Shown piece after piece: positions 45,284 through 53,328 of a stretch of DNA of 64,000 nucleotides (position 1 is the first letter of the stretch; every line of letters begins with the position of its first letter). The stretch lies in the NCBI GenBank assembly GCA_903825285.1, contig CAIJZY010000014.1:186001-250000 (forward strand). Reading direction: 5' to 3'. Under the pieces are notes generated by a model. It saw only the letters and a list, made by a program, of their open reading frames with translations, did no database searches and was not told the origin of the DNA. This DNA comes from an uncultured Opitutia bacterium. GTDB lineage: Bacteria; Verrucomicrobiota; Verrucomicrobiia; Opitutales; Opitutaceae. Position numbers and translations under genes: made by a program.

Positions 45284-47200
45284 TTACGCCGCGCCGGGTG
45301 GAGGGGCGTCGAGGATCGCACGCAGCCGGCGGCCCAACTCGTCGAGCGTGTAGGGCTTCTGGAGGAAGTCGCGCTGGCCCAGGTGCTGGAAATCGGCCCG
45401 GGTCTCCGGGGTGATGTGGCCGCTGATGACGAGCACCTTGGTGCGCGGCCGGCAGAGGCGGATGACCTTCATGACCTGCAGGCCGGACGCGCCGGGCATG
45501 TTGAGGTCGAGCAGGACCATGTCGAAGGCGCGCGTCTGGTCGCTGATGATGTCGATGGCCTCGTGGCCGGTGGCGGCCGTGGCGGCCTGGTACCCCTTGC
45601 GCCGGAAGGTCCGGACCAGCAGGTCGCGGAGGGAGTCCTCGTCGTCCACGATCAGCAGCGACTCGGTGCCGGTGGGGAAGTCGCCGTTGACGGACGCGGC
45701 CGGCGCCACGGTGGCGCTGACGGCCAGGGGCAGGAAGACGCTGAAGGTGCTGCCGGCGCCCGGGGCGCTGTCGACCTCGATCGCCCCCTGGTGGCTCTCG
45801 ACGATCCCGTAGACGACGGCGAGGCCGAGGCCCGTGCCCTGGTTGCCCTGCTTGGTGGTGAAGAACGGCTCGAAGATCCGCGCCCGCACCTCGGGGCTCA
45901 TGCCCGTGCCGGTGTCGCTGATCCGCAGGCAGGCGTAGCTGCGGCCGGCGACCGCGTGGTGGCTCCGGAGCTCCCCGACGTGCACCGTGGTGGCCAGGGT
46001 GATGACGCCGCCGGTCGGCATGGCGTCGCGGGCGTTCACGCACAGGTTCAGGATGATCTGCTGGAGCTGGTTCTGGTCGGCCAGCAGCGGCGGCAGCCCG
46101 GCCAGCAGTTCCAGGTTGAAGGTGACCGTGCGGGGGAAGGTCTCGGCGAGCAGCTTGACCAGGTCGCGCACGAGCTGGTTGAGGTCCACGGCGGCGAACC
46201 GGACCTCGGCCTTGCGGCTGAAGGTGAGGATCTGCCGGACCAGCCCGCCCGCCCGCTGCGCGGCCGTGCGGATCTCGCGCAGGCTCTTCTGGAGCACGGC
46301 GGCGTCGGCGCTGCCCTGCAGGCAGAACTCGGCATAGCCGTTGATGATCGCCAGCAGGTTGTTGAAGTCGTGCGCGATGCCGCCGGCCAGCGTGCCGAGG
46401 CTCTCCATCTTGTGCGCCTGCCGCAGGTCGTGCTCGAGCTTCTTGCGCTCCGTGATGTCCTCCCGGAGGCAGAGGTAATTGGTGATCTCGCCGGCCGGGC
46501 TGCGGAGGCAGGAGACCTTCACGGACTCCCACACGGTTCCGCCGTCGCCGCGCCGCGTGGCCAGCTCGCCGCGCCACTCGCCGCCCGAGCGCACCGCCTG
46601 CCAGAACTGCTCGTAAGAGGCCTGGTCCGGATGGCCGTCGCGCAGCACCTCGATCCGCCGGTCGAGCAGGTCCTCCAGCGTGTGGCCGCTCACGGCCGTG
46701 AACTTCGGATTCACATACTGCGGGTGGCCCTCGAGATCCGTGATCACGATCGCCACCGGCGACTGCTCGACGGCGCTGGACAGCCGGTGGAACTGCTCCT
46801 CGGCCAGCCGCTGCCGCGTGATGTCGCGGCCCGTGGCGCGGATGGCTGTCAGCTGCCCCGCGGGGTCGCGCAGCGCGACCTCCTCCCAGGCATACCACCG
46901 GATGCCGCGTGGCGTGACCCAGCGGTGCTCGCAGGTCGCGCGGTGCGGCGGGAGCCGGAGCTCCGCGAGCGTGCCGGGCAGCGCCGCGGCGTCGTCGGGA
47001 TGGAGAAAGTCGGTGACGAGCGCCCCGGGGAGCTGCTCGACCGGCCGGCCGAACTTGCGCGCGAAGGCCGCGTTGGCGGCGAGGATGCGCCCCACCGCGT
47101 CGCGGCAGTACACCGGGTCGGCGCTGGCCTCCCACGGCCCGAGCCAGGAGTCGGTCGCGCCGGCGGCGTCGCTGAGGGTGGCGGGCATCGGGGTGGGCAT
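45284..47200 (-). CDS. Hybrid histidine kinase: PAS-PAS-HisKA-HATPase-REC
   Basis: This 638-residue cytoplasmic kinase starts at ATG 47200 ([15 protein letters not shown]). PAS domains (about 20-140: [20 protein letters not shown]; about 145-265: [18 protein letters not shown]-like) precede HisKA with His in [20 protein letters not shown] and HATPase_c ([37 protein letters not shown]). A C-terminal receiver ends it ([28 protein letters not shown]). It lies 19 bases after the HDOD gene at 47220 on the same strand, so the two are probably co-transcribed from the sigma-28-like promoter at 48198. Longer frames upstream overlap the HDOD gene out of frame. Confidence 0.88.
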   Translation of the reverse strand: MPTPMPATLSDAAGATDSWLGPWEASADPVYCRDAVGRILAANAAFARKFGRPVEQLPGALVTDFLHPDDAAALPGTLAELRLPPHRATCEHRWVTPRGIRWYAWEEVALRDPAGQLTAIRATGRDITRQRLAEEQFHRLSSAVEQSPVAIVITDLEGHPQYVNPKFTAVSGHTLEDLLDRRIEVLRDGHPDQASYEQFWQAVRSGGEWRGELATRRGDGGTVWESVKVSCLRSPAGEITNYLCLREDITERKKLEHDLRQAHKMESLGTLAGGIAHDFNNLLAIINGYAEFCLQGSADAAVLQKSLREIRTAAQRAGGLVRQILTFSRKAEVRFAAVDLNQLVRDLVKLLAETFPRTVTFNLELLAGLPPLLADQNQLQQIILNLCVNARDAMPTGGVITLATTVHVGELRSHHAVAGRSYACLRISDTGTGMSPEVRARIFEPFFTTKQGNQGTGLGLAVVYGIVESHQGAIEVDSAPGAGSTFSVFLPLAVSATVAPAASVNGDFPTGTESLLIVDDEDSLRDLLVRTFRRKGYQAATAATGHEAIDIISDQTRAFDMVLLDLNMPGASGLQVMKVIRLCRPRTKVLVISGHITPETRADFQHLGQRDFLQKPYTLDELGRRLRAILDAPPPGAA

Positions 47201-47219
47201 GGGCGGGCGGGCGCCGGGC

Positions 47220-48146
47220 TCAGAGCAGGCCCTGCAGCACGTTGGGCAGGCGCTGGAGCGAGTTGGCGATCGACGCGCGGGCGAGCATGTTCTCGGGGCC
47301 GTCAGCGCCGTAGAGGATGTTCCAGCCGTCGAGCTCGAGCCAGGCGTCGGCGACCACGGGCTCGATCTGCTCGAAGCCGCCGCCGATGCCGGTGTGGCGC
47401 ACAAGGTAGTCGGCCACCTGCACACCGGCCGCGAACAGCCGGTGGCGCGGCGCGCGCGCCGGCTCGTGGTGGTACCGCACGGCCATGATGATCTCCTCGG
47501 CGAGCTGGTGGCGCTCCAGGTAGTGCGCGCCGATGCGGCCGTGGTCCCAGCCGATGAGCTCGCGCTCGAGGCGGCACACCGCCGCGGGATCGCGCGCCGG
47601 CGTGGCCAGCAGCACGGCCAGCTCCTGGGGGAAGGCGTACGCCATCACGACCTTGCCGACGTTGTGGAGCAGGCCGACCAGGTAGTCCGTGTCGTCGTCG
47701 GTCGGCAGCGCGGTCGAGGCCAGGATCTCGCGGCAGAGGATCGCGGTGCCGATGCTGTGCGTCCACAGCTCCTTCCACGGCAGCCCGGGCGACGCGTTCG
47801 ACTGGAACTGCTCAAGCTCCTCCAGCACGGGCGTCGCGATGGACAGCTCGCGAATCTGCCGCAGGCCGAGGAAGAACACGGCCTCCTCGATGTTGTTCAC
47901 GCGCGCGGACAGGCCGAAGAAGACCGAGTTCACCAGCCGCAGCAGCCGCGCCGACAGCGACGGGTCGCGCCGGATGATCTCCGCGATCTGCGAGTTCAGG
48001 CTGCTCTCGGAGTGGATCAGCTCGCTCAGCGCGCGGTTGATGCTCTGGAGCGAGGCCAGTTTTGGGCACGCGTCGATCCGACGCTTGATTTCGGATTCGG
48101 CGTAGGGCGCGGCGGGGGCGGTGGGAGTGGGAAGGGCGACGGGCAT
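47220..48146 (-). CDS. HDOD domain protein
   Basis: This 308-residue protein is dominated by an HDOD domain (about 20-225): CPKLASLQSINRALSELI, IIRRDPSLSARLLRLVNSVF, NIEEAVFFLGLRQIRELSI, DYLVGLLHNVGKVVMAYAF and GWDHGRIGAHYLERHQL. The HN in LLHNVGK is close to the HD of true phosphohydrolases, but the full metal set is incomplete. It lies upstream of, and probably in one operon with, the PAS kinase at 45284, suggesting the HDOD protein and kinase form one signalling unit. Confidence 0.87.
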   Translation of the reverse strand: MPVALPTPTAPAAPYAESEIKRRIDACPKLASLQSINRALSELIHSESSLNSQIAEIIRRDPSLSARLLRLVNSVFFGLSARVNNIEEAVFFLGLRQIRELSIATPVLEELEQFQSNASPGLPWKELWTHSIGTAILCREILASTALPTDDDTDYLVGLLHNVGKVVMAYAFPQELAVLLATPARDPAAVCRLERELIGWDHGRIGAHYLERHQLAEEIIMAVRYHHEPARAPRHRLFAAGVQVADYLVRHTGIGGGFEQIEPVVADAWLELDGWNILYGADGPENMLARASIANSLQRLPNVLQGLL

Positions 48147-48197
48147 GCGGAAAGATCGGACCCGGCCGCATGGATGAGGCGGAGCCGGGCGTTTCCC

Positions 48198-48224
48198 TAA
48201 TCGGACGCCCCGGGAGGGGCTTGA
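48198..48224 (-). promoter_or_regulatory. Sigma-28-like promoter for HDOD-kinase operon
   Basis: On the minus strand TCAAGCCC (48224-48217), N11 and TCCGATTA (48205-48198), 52 bases before the HDOD ATG. The -35 is the TCAAG form used by many non-enteric FliA sigmas; the -10 has one mismatch in its core. Confidence 0.5.
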
Positions 48225-48304
48225 GGACGATTACTTACGGAAACCCCCTGCGGCCGCGCGGACTCGCCGTCGGCGTTTTTACGACACTTTGGCCGTTTAA
48301 CCCT

Positions 48305-48331
48305 TAAGCGCCCGCGCGGTTGCGCCGACTG
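48305..48331 (+). promoter_or_regulatory. Weak sigma-28-like promoter for glycosyltransferase 1
   Basis: TAAGCGCC-N11-GCCGACTG, 21 bases upstream of the GTG start at 48352. The spacing is exact and GCCGA is present, but both halves are degenerate. It is listed because it fits the pattern of the neighbouring genes. Confidence 0.35.
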
Positions 48332-48351
48332 CTCTGGGGAGAATCCTTCAC

Positions 48352-50229
48352 GTGCAGCCCGTCAAACTCCAGCGTCTCCTCCATGAGACGGCGACCCATC
48401 TCCAAGCCGGCCGGCTGGAGGCCGCCGCGCGGCTGTGCGCGCAGGCGCGGACCCAGGCGCCGCGGGACGCCGGCGTCCTCGGCCTGTCCGGCCTCGTCGC
48501 CCTCCAGCAGGAGAAATTCGCCGACGCGGCCACCTGGCTGGGCAGCGCCGCCCGGCTGCAGCCGCGCTCCTCCGCGGTGCACCTGCGGCTCGGGTTCGCG
48601 CTGGCCAAGCTCGGCCGCCACGAGGACGCCGAGCCCGCCCTGCGCGCCGCGCTCGCGCTCGCGCCGGGCGACGCCGAGGTCTGGGACACGCTCGGCTATG
48701 TGCTGAAGGCCCGCGGCCAGCTGGACGAGGCCATCCGCGCCCACCGCTGCGCGGTCGAGCTCAAGCCGGGCCGCGCGCACAGCTGGTACAATCTCGGGCA
48801 TGCGCTCCTTTTCGCCGGCCGGGCCACCGAGGCGCTGGCCTGCCACGAGCGCGCCTTGGCCGCCGAGCCGGCCTTCGCCAAGGCCCATTACGGCCGGGCG
48901 CTCGCCCTGCAGCAGAGCCACCGCCTGCCCGAGGCCGTGGCCGCGTTCGCCGAGGCGCTGCGCGCCGAGCCGGGCAACCACGCCGCCCGCAGCTACCGGC
49001 TCCTCGCCCTCAACTATCTCGACGGCTGCCCGCGCGAGGGCCTCTTCGCCGAGCACGCCAACTTCGGCGCGGCCGTCGGCGCGCCCGCCGCCGAGCCGGT
49101 GCTGTCGCACGCACCCAAGCCCGGCCGGCGCCTGCGCGTCGCCTTCCTCTCGCCCGACCTGCGCGAGCACTCCGTCGCCTATTTCCTCGAGCCGCTGCTG
49201 GCCCACCTCGATCCCGGCCGCTTCGAGACGGTGCTTTACCACGACCACTTCATCACCGACGCCACCTCGGAGCGGCTGCGCGCGCACGCCACGCTGTGGC
49301 GCAACTTCGTCGGCCAGCCCGCCGCCGCGGTCGAGGCCGTCATCCGGGCCGACGCCCCGGACGTGCTCGTCGACCTCGCCGGCCACACCGGGCTCAACCG
49401 CCTGCCGCTCTTCGCCCGCCGGCTCGCGCCCGTGCAGATCAGCTATCTCGGCTACCCGAACACCACGGGGCTGCGGGCAATGGACTACCGCCTGGTCGAC
49501 GCCGTGACCGATCCCGTGGTGGATGGTGACAGCGGCCACACGGAGAAGCTGGTGCGCTTCGCCCCGACGGCCTGGGCCTACCAGCCCCCGGCGGCGGCGC
49601 CCGAGCCCGCGTCCCGGCCCGCCGCGGCCGGCGCCCCCGTGACGTTCGGCTGCTTCAACAATTTCGCCAAGGTCACTGACACCACGCTGGCCGCCTGGGG
49701 CCGGCTCCTCGCCACGGTGCCCGGCTCCCGGCTCCGGCTCAAGGCCACCGGGCTGGGCGAGCCCGCCATTGCCACGGACGTCCGCGCGCGGCTCCAGCGC
49801 GCCGGCCTCGTGCCCGACCGGGTCGACCTGATCGAGCGCACGGAGACCGTGGCCGAGCACCTGGCCCTGTACCACGGGGTCGATGTCGCCCTCGACACCT
49901 TCCCGTACCACGGCACGACCACGACCTGCGAGGCCCTGTGGATGGGCGTGCCGGTCGTGACGCTGGCCGGCGACCGTCACGCGGCGCGGGTCGGCGCGAG
50001 CCTGCTGCGCGCGGTGGGGCATCCCGAGTGGATTGCCGCGACATGGGACGACTATCTCCACATTGCCGCGGACCTCGCGCGCGATCCCGCCCGCCTGGCG
50101 GCGGCGAGCCGCGATCTCCGCGCCGACCTGCGCGCCTCGCCGCTGCTGGACCATGCCGCCCAGGGCAGCCGGTTCGCCGCGGCGCTGCGCGCGTGCTGGG
50201 TGGAGTGGTGCGGCCGGACCGCCGCCTGA
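48352..50229 (+). CDS. SPINDLY/OGT-type O-linked N-acetylglucosaminyltransferase-like protein 1 (TPR-GT41)
   Basis: The GTG start at 48352 gives 625 residues. An N-terminal TPR superhelix (about 1-215; LRLGFALAKLGRHEDAEPAL, LGYVLKARGQLDEAIRAHR) precedes a GT41 catalytic region from about 260. This has LRVAFLSPDLREHSVAYFL, DLAGHTGLNRLPLFARRLAP, TFGCFNNFAKVTD and the nucleotide-sugar segment PYHGTTTTCEALWMGVPVV with LAGDRHAARVGASLL. This family transfers GlcNAc or related sugars to Ser/Thr. It lies 8 kb before two Ser/Thr-rich flagellins and is followed after 4 bases by a paralogue. Flagellin glycosylation is the likely job. Confidence 0.9.
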   Translation: MQPVKLQRLLHETATHLQAGRLEAAARLCAQARTQAPRDAGVLGLSGLVALQQEKFADAATWLGSAARLQPRSSAVHLRLGFALAKLGRHEDAEPALRAALALAPGDAEVWDTLGYVLKARGQLDEAIRAHRCAVELKPGRAHSWYNLGHALLFAGRATEALACHERALAAEPAFAKAHYGRALALQQSHRLPEAVAAFAEALRAEPGNHAARSYRLLALNYLDGCPREGLFAEHANFGAAVGAPAAEPVLSHAPKPGRRLRVAFLSPDLREHSVAYFLEPLLAHLDPGRFETVLYHDHFITDATSERLRAHATLWRNFVGQPAAAVEAVIRADAPDVLVDLAGHTGLNRLPLFARRLAPVQISYLGYPNTTGLRAMDYRLVDAVTDPVVDGDSGHTEKLVRFAPTAWAYQPPAAAPEPASRPAAAGAPVTFGCFNNFAKVTDTTLAAWGRLLATVPGSRLRLKATGLGEPAIATDVRARLQRAGLVPDRVDLIERTETVAEHLALYHGVDVALDTFPYHGTTTTCEALWMGVPVVTLAGDRHAARVGASLLRAVGHPEWIAATWDDYLHIAADLARDPARLAAASRDLRADLRASPLLDHAAQGSRFAAALRACWVEWCGRTAA

Positions 50230-50233
50230 ACCG

Positions 50234-52216
50234 ATGCCGCCCGCCAAGCTCCAGTCGCTCCTGCAGACGGCGGTGGCCCACCACCGTGGCGGCCGCCTGG
50301 CCGAGGCCGAGCAGCTCTACGCCCGCGTGCGGGCCGCGGCCCCGGCGAATTTTGACGCGCTGCACCTGTCCGGCCTCCTCGCGGTCCAGCAGGGCCGCTG
50401 GACGGATGGGGCGGGCCTGCTGCGGCGCGCACTCAAGCTCAACCCGCGATCGGCCCTGGCCGAAATGCGGCTCGGGCTGGCGTGCGCGGGCGCGGGTGAC
50501 GCGGCCGCGGCCGCGTCACACCTGCAGGCCGCCGTGGACCGCGAACCCACGCTCGCCGAAGGCTGGTGTCACCTCGGCGTGGCCCTGCGCTCCCTCAGCC
50601 GGCCCGCGGACGCCCGCGCCGCCTACGCCCGCGCGCTGGCGCTCAAGCCCGACTACGCCGAGGCGCACGACCGCCTCGGCGCGCTCGTGAGCGAGACGGA
50701 GGGTTTCGCCGCCGCGGTGCCGCACTTCCGGCGGGCGGTCGAGCTGCAGCCGGACCATCTGACGGGCTGGGCCAACCTCGGCGCCGCGCTCGCCCAGGCC
50801 GGCGCGCCCGCGGAGGCGCTGGCCTGCTTTGAGCGGGTGCTCGCGGCGGAGCCCGGCCACGCGCTCGCCCTCACCGGCCGCGCGCTGGTGCATCAGGAGG
50901 CCGGCCGCGTGGCCGCAGCCGTCGCGGATTACACGACGGTCCTGGCCGCCCATCCCCGCCACCATGAGGCCCGCAGCGGCCGGCTGCTCGCGCTGCATTA
51001 CCTCGACGGCGTGAGCCGCGAGGACCTGTTTGCCGATCATGCCGCCTTTGGCACGGTGGTGGGGCTGCAGCCCGCGCCGACGCTGCCGAACCGCCCGGAG
51101 CCCGGCCGGCGGCTGCGGGTGGGATTCCTTTCGCCGGACCTCCGCGCGCATTCCGTCGCCTATTTTCTCGAGCCCCTGCTCGCGCACCTCGATCCCGCGC
51201 AGTTTGAGCTCTGCCTTTATCATGATCACCCGCGGGTGGATGCCATGTCCGCCAAGCTGCGGCAGCACGCCGCGGTGTGGCGGCACTTCGCCGGCAGCTC
51301 CCACGCGGCGGTCGAGTCGGCGATCCGGGCCGATGCGCCGGATGTGCTCTTCGATCTCGCCGGGCACACCGGGCTCAACCGCCTGCCGCTCTTCGCCCGC
51401 CGGCTGGCGCCGGTCCAGATCACCTACCTGGGCTACCCCGACACCACCGGCCTGCGCGCGATGGACTACCGCTTCGTTGACGCCATCACGGATCCCGTTG
51501 GCGAGGCCGAGGCCGGCCACACCGAGCAACTCGTGCGCTTCGCGCCCACCGCGTGGAGCTACGCCCCGCCAGCCGACGCGCCCGAACCGGCGCCCCCGCC
51601 GTGCGTGGCCGGCGCGCCGGTGACGTTCGGGTGCTTCAACAACTTCGCGAAGATCACCGACGTCACCCTCGGCGCCTGGGCCCGCGTCCTGGCCGCCGTG
51701 CCGGGCTCCCGGCTGCTCCTCAAGGGGCACGGACTGGACGCCCCGGACTTCGCCGCCGCGCTGCGGCCGCGCCTCGCCGCGGCGGGACTCGACCCCGCCC
51801 GCGTCGAGCTCCTCGGCCGCACGTCCGGCCTTGCGGCGCACCTCGCGCTGTATGCGCGCGTGGATGTCGCCCTCGACTCGTCTCCCTACCACGGCACGAC
51901 CACCACCTGCGAGGCGCTGTGGATGGGCCGGCCGGTTGTCACCCTGCCCGGCGACCGGCACGCGTCGCGCGTCGGTGCCAGCCTGCTCACCGCCGCCGGC
52001 CATCCCGAGTGGATCGCGGCGGACTGGGACGACTACGTCCGCCGCGCGGCGGACCTGGCCCGCGATCCCGCCCGGCTGGCGGAGTTGAGCCGGGGGTTGC
52101 GCGCCGAGCTCCGGGCCTCGCCGCTGCTGGACCATGCGGGGCAGGGCGCCCGGTTCGGCGCGGCCATCCGGGACTGCTGGACGGTCTGGTGCACGCGGGC
52201 GGTGGCGGTGCCATAG
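50234..52216 (+). CDS. SPINDLY/OGT-type glycosyltransferase-like protein 2 (TPR-GT41)
   Basis: This 660-residue paralogue of the preceding gene has one additional TPR region: TPR units at about 1-245 (LQTAVAHHRGGRLAEAEQLY, LGVALRSLSRPADARAAY, LGAALAQAGAPAEALACFE) and GT41 from about 293 (LRVGFLSPDLRAHSVAYFL, DLAGHTGLNRLPLFARRLAP, TFGCFNNFAKITDVTL, PYHGTTTTCEALWMGRPVV). The catalytic halves are very similar across both genes, pointing to tandem duplication. Divergence is mostly in the TPR region, which selects the protein substrate. The ATG at 50234 is 4 bases after the previous stop, so the pair is one transcript. Confidence 0.9.
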   Translation: MPPAKLQSLLQTAVAHHRGGRLAEAEQLYARVRAAAPANFDALHLSGLLAVQQGRWTDGAGLLRRALKLNPRSALAEMRLGLACAGAGDAAAAASHLQAAVDREPTLAEGWCHLGVALRSLSRPADARAAYARALALKPDYAEAHDRLGALVSETEGFAAAVPHFRRAVELQPDHLTGWANLGAALAQAGAPAEALACFERVLAAEPGHALALTGRALVHQEAGRVAAAVADYTTVLAAHPRHHEARSGRLLALHYLDGVSREDLFADHAAFGTVVGLQPAPTLPNRPEPGRRLRVGFLSPDLRAHSVAYFLEPLLAHLDPAQFELCLYHDHPRVDAMSAKLRQHAAVWRHFAGSSHAAVESAIRADAPDVLFDLAGHTGLNRLPLFARRLAPVQITYLGYPDTTGLRAMDYRFVDAITDPVGEAEAGHTEQLVRFAPTAWSYAPPADAPEPAPPPCVAGAPVTFGCFNNFAKITDVTLGAWARVLAAVPGSRLLLKGHGLDAPDFAAALRPRLAAAGLDPARVELLGRTSGLAAHLALYARVDVALDSSPYHGTTTTCEALWMGRPVVTLPGDRHASRVGASLLTAAGHPEWIAADWDDYVRRAADLARDPARLAELSRGLRAELRASPLLDHAGQGARFGAAIRDCWTVWCTRAVAVP

Positions 52217-52227
52217 CATGATTGGGG

Positions 52228-52254
52228 TTCAGTTTCCCTCCGCTGCGCCGATCA
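52228..52254 (+). promoter_or_regulatory. Sigma-28-like promoter for HDOD protein 3
   Basis: TTCAGTTT-N11-GCCGATCA, 19 bases before the ATG at 52274. Twelve of 16 positions match the enteric FliA consensus with exact spacing. Confidence 0.62.
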
Positions 52255-52273
52255 ACTTCCTGATTCACCGCCT

Positions 52274-53110
52274 ATGATCGCCACCCCCGTCTCGCGCGAG
52301 ATGCTGCTGCACGTCGTCAAAGTCCTGCCGGCGGCGCCGCAGATTCTGGCCCATTTGGGCCGGCTCCTGCTGGACATGAATTCCGGCCTGTCCGACGTCA
52401 CGGACCTCCTGCGGCGGGACGCCGGCCTCACCGCGCGCATCATCCGCGTGGCCAACAGCCCGGTCTACAACTCGGCCGAGCCGTCCACGTCGCTGATTGA
52501 CGCGCTGGCCCGGGTGGGCTTTCGCGAGGTTTACCGTCTGACCGGCTTTGCGGCCGTCGCCCAGATCGCGGACCAGCGCCTGCCGCTGTACGGCCTGTCC
52601 GGCGCCCAGTTCCGCGAGAACGCGCTCCTCACCGCGCTGGTGATGGAGTCGCTGGCCCCCGCGGCCGGCGTGGACCCGCGACTGGCCTACACGGCGGGGC
52701 TGCTGCGCTCGACCGGCAAGATCGCGCTCGACCGGATGCTGCGCGACGACGCGCGGGTGGGATCGCTCGGCGAGGTGGCGGATCTGGCCGAGGGGGAGAC
52801 CCGCGCGGCGGGCTTGGACAATTGCGCGGCCGCCGCGATCATTCTGCACGAGTGGCGCTTTCATGAGGACATGATCGCCGCGATCCGGGATCACTATGCG
52901 CCCAAGGCCGGCTCGATTCGCCTGGCCTACCTGCTGAACCTCGCCGCCGGCGAGGCGGAACGGTACGGCCATGGCCTGCACGGCGAGGCCGGTTACTGGG
53001 AAATCACGCCGGCCCGGCTGGCCGCCGCCGGGGTGGGGCGGGAGGAACTCCGCCAGGCCACGAAGCGCGCGGGCGTGTCGTTCGAGGCCCTGCGCGCGGT
53101 GGTCGCCTGA
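52274..53110 (+). CDS. HDOD domain protein
   Basis: This 278-residue protein is almost entirely HDOD: LPAAPQILAHLGRLLLDMNS, LLRRDAGLTARIIRVANSPV, LIDALARVGFREVYRLTGF, LAYTAGLLRSTGKIALDRM. The HD/HN metal dyad of catalytic HD domains is replaced (LLRSTGK), so it is likely a non-enzymatic signalling protein. It is closest in layout to the HDOD protein at 41990. It sits between glycosyltransferase genes and has its own sigma-28-like promoter. Confidence 0.86.
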   Translation: MIATPVSREMLLHVVKVLPAAPQILAHLGRLLLDMNSGLSDVTDLLRRDAGLTARIIRVANSPVYNSAEPSTSLIDALARVGFREVYRLTGFAAVAQIADQRLPLYGLSGAQFRENALLTALVMESLAPAAGVDPRLAYTAGLLRSTGKIALDRMLRDDARVGSLGEVADLAEGETRAAGLDNCAAAAIILHEWRFHEDMIAAIRDHYAPKAGSIRLAYLLNLAAGEAERYGHGLHGEAGYWEITPARLAAAGVGREELRQATKRAGVSFEALRAVVA

Positions 53111-53126
53111 CCCGCGGGCTTTTCCC

Positions 53127-53154
53127 TCAAGTCGCGCGCGAACCGCGCCGATGA
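53127..53154 (+). promoter_or_regulatory. Sigma-28-like promoter for the fused glycosyltransferase
   Basis: TCAAGTCG-N12-GCCGATGA, following the HDOD stop at 53110. The TCAAG -35 and GCCGAT -10 are both present with 12-base spacing, as for the first flagellin. Confidence 0.58.
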
Positions 53155-53328
53155 GAAACGCGGTGCAAGCACCGATCTGCCAAAGTGAACCCGTTCGCCG
53201 CGTCCCGCCCGGGGCCGCGAAGGCTTGCTGGCGGCTGCGCGAAGGACTCCGCGCTCCGCAGGATGGCCGCGCCATGCAGGCGCGCCGCAAATCTCATCTC
53301 GACGGAGCGAGCGACCCCCTGGCCGCTC

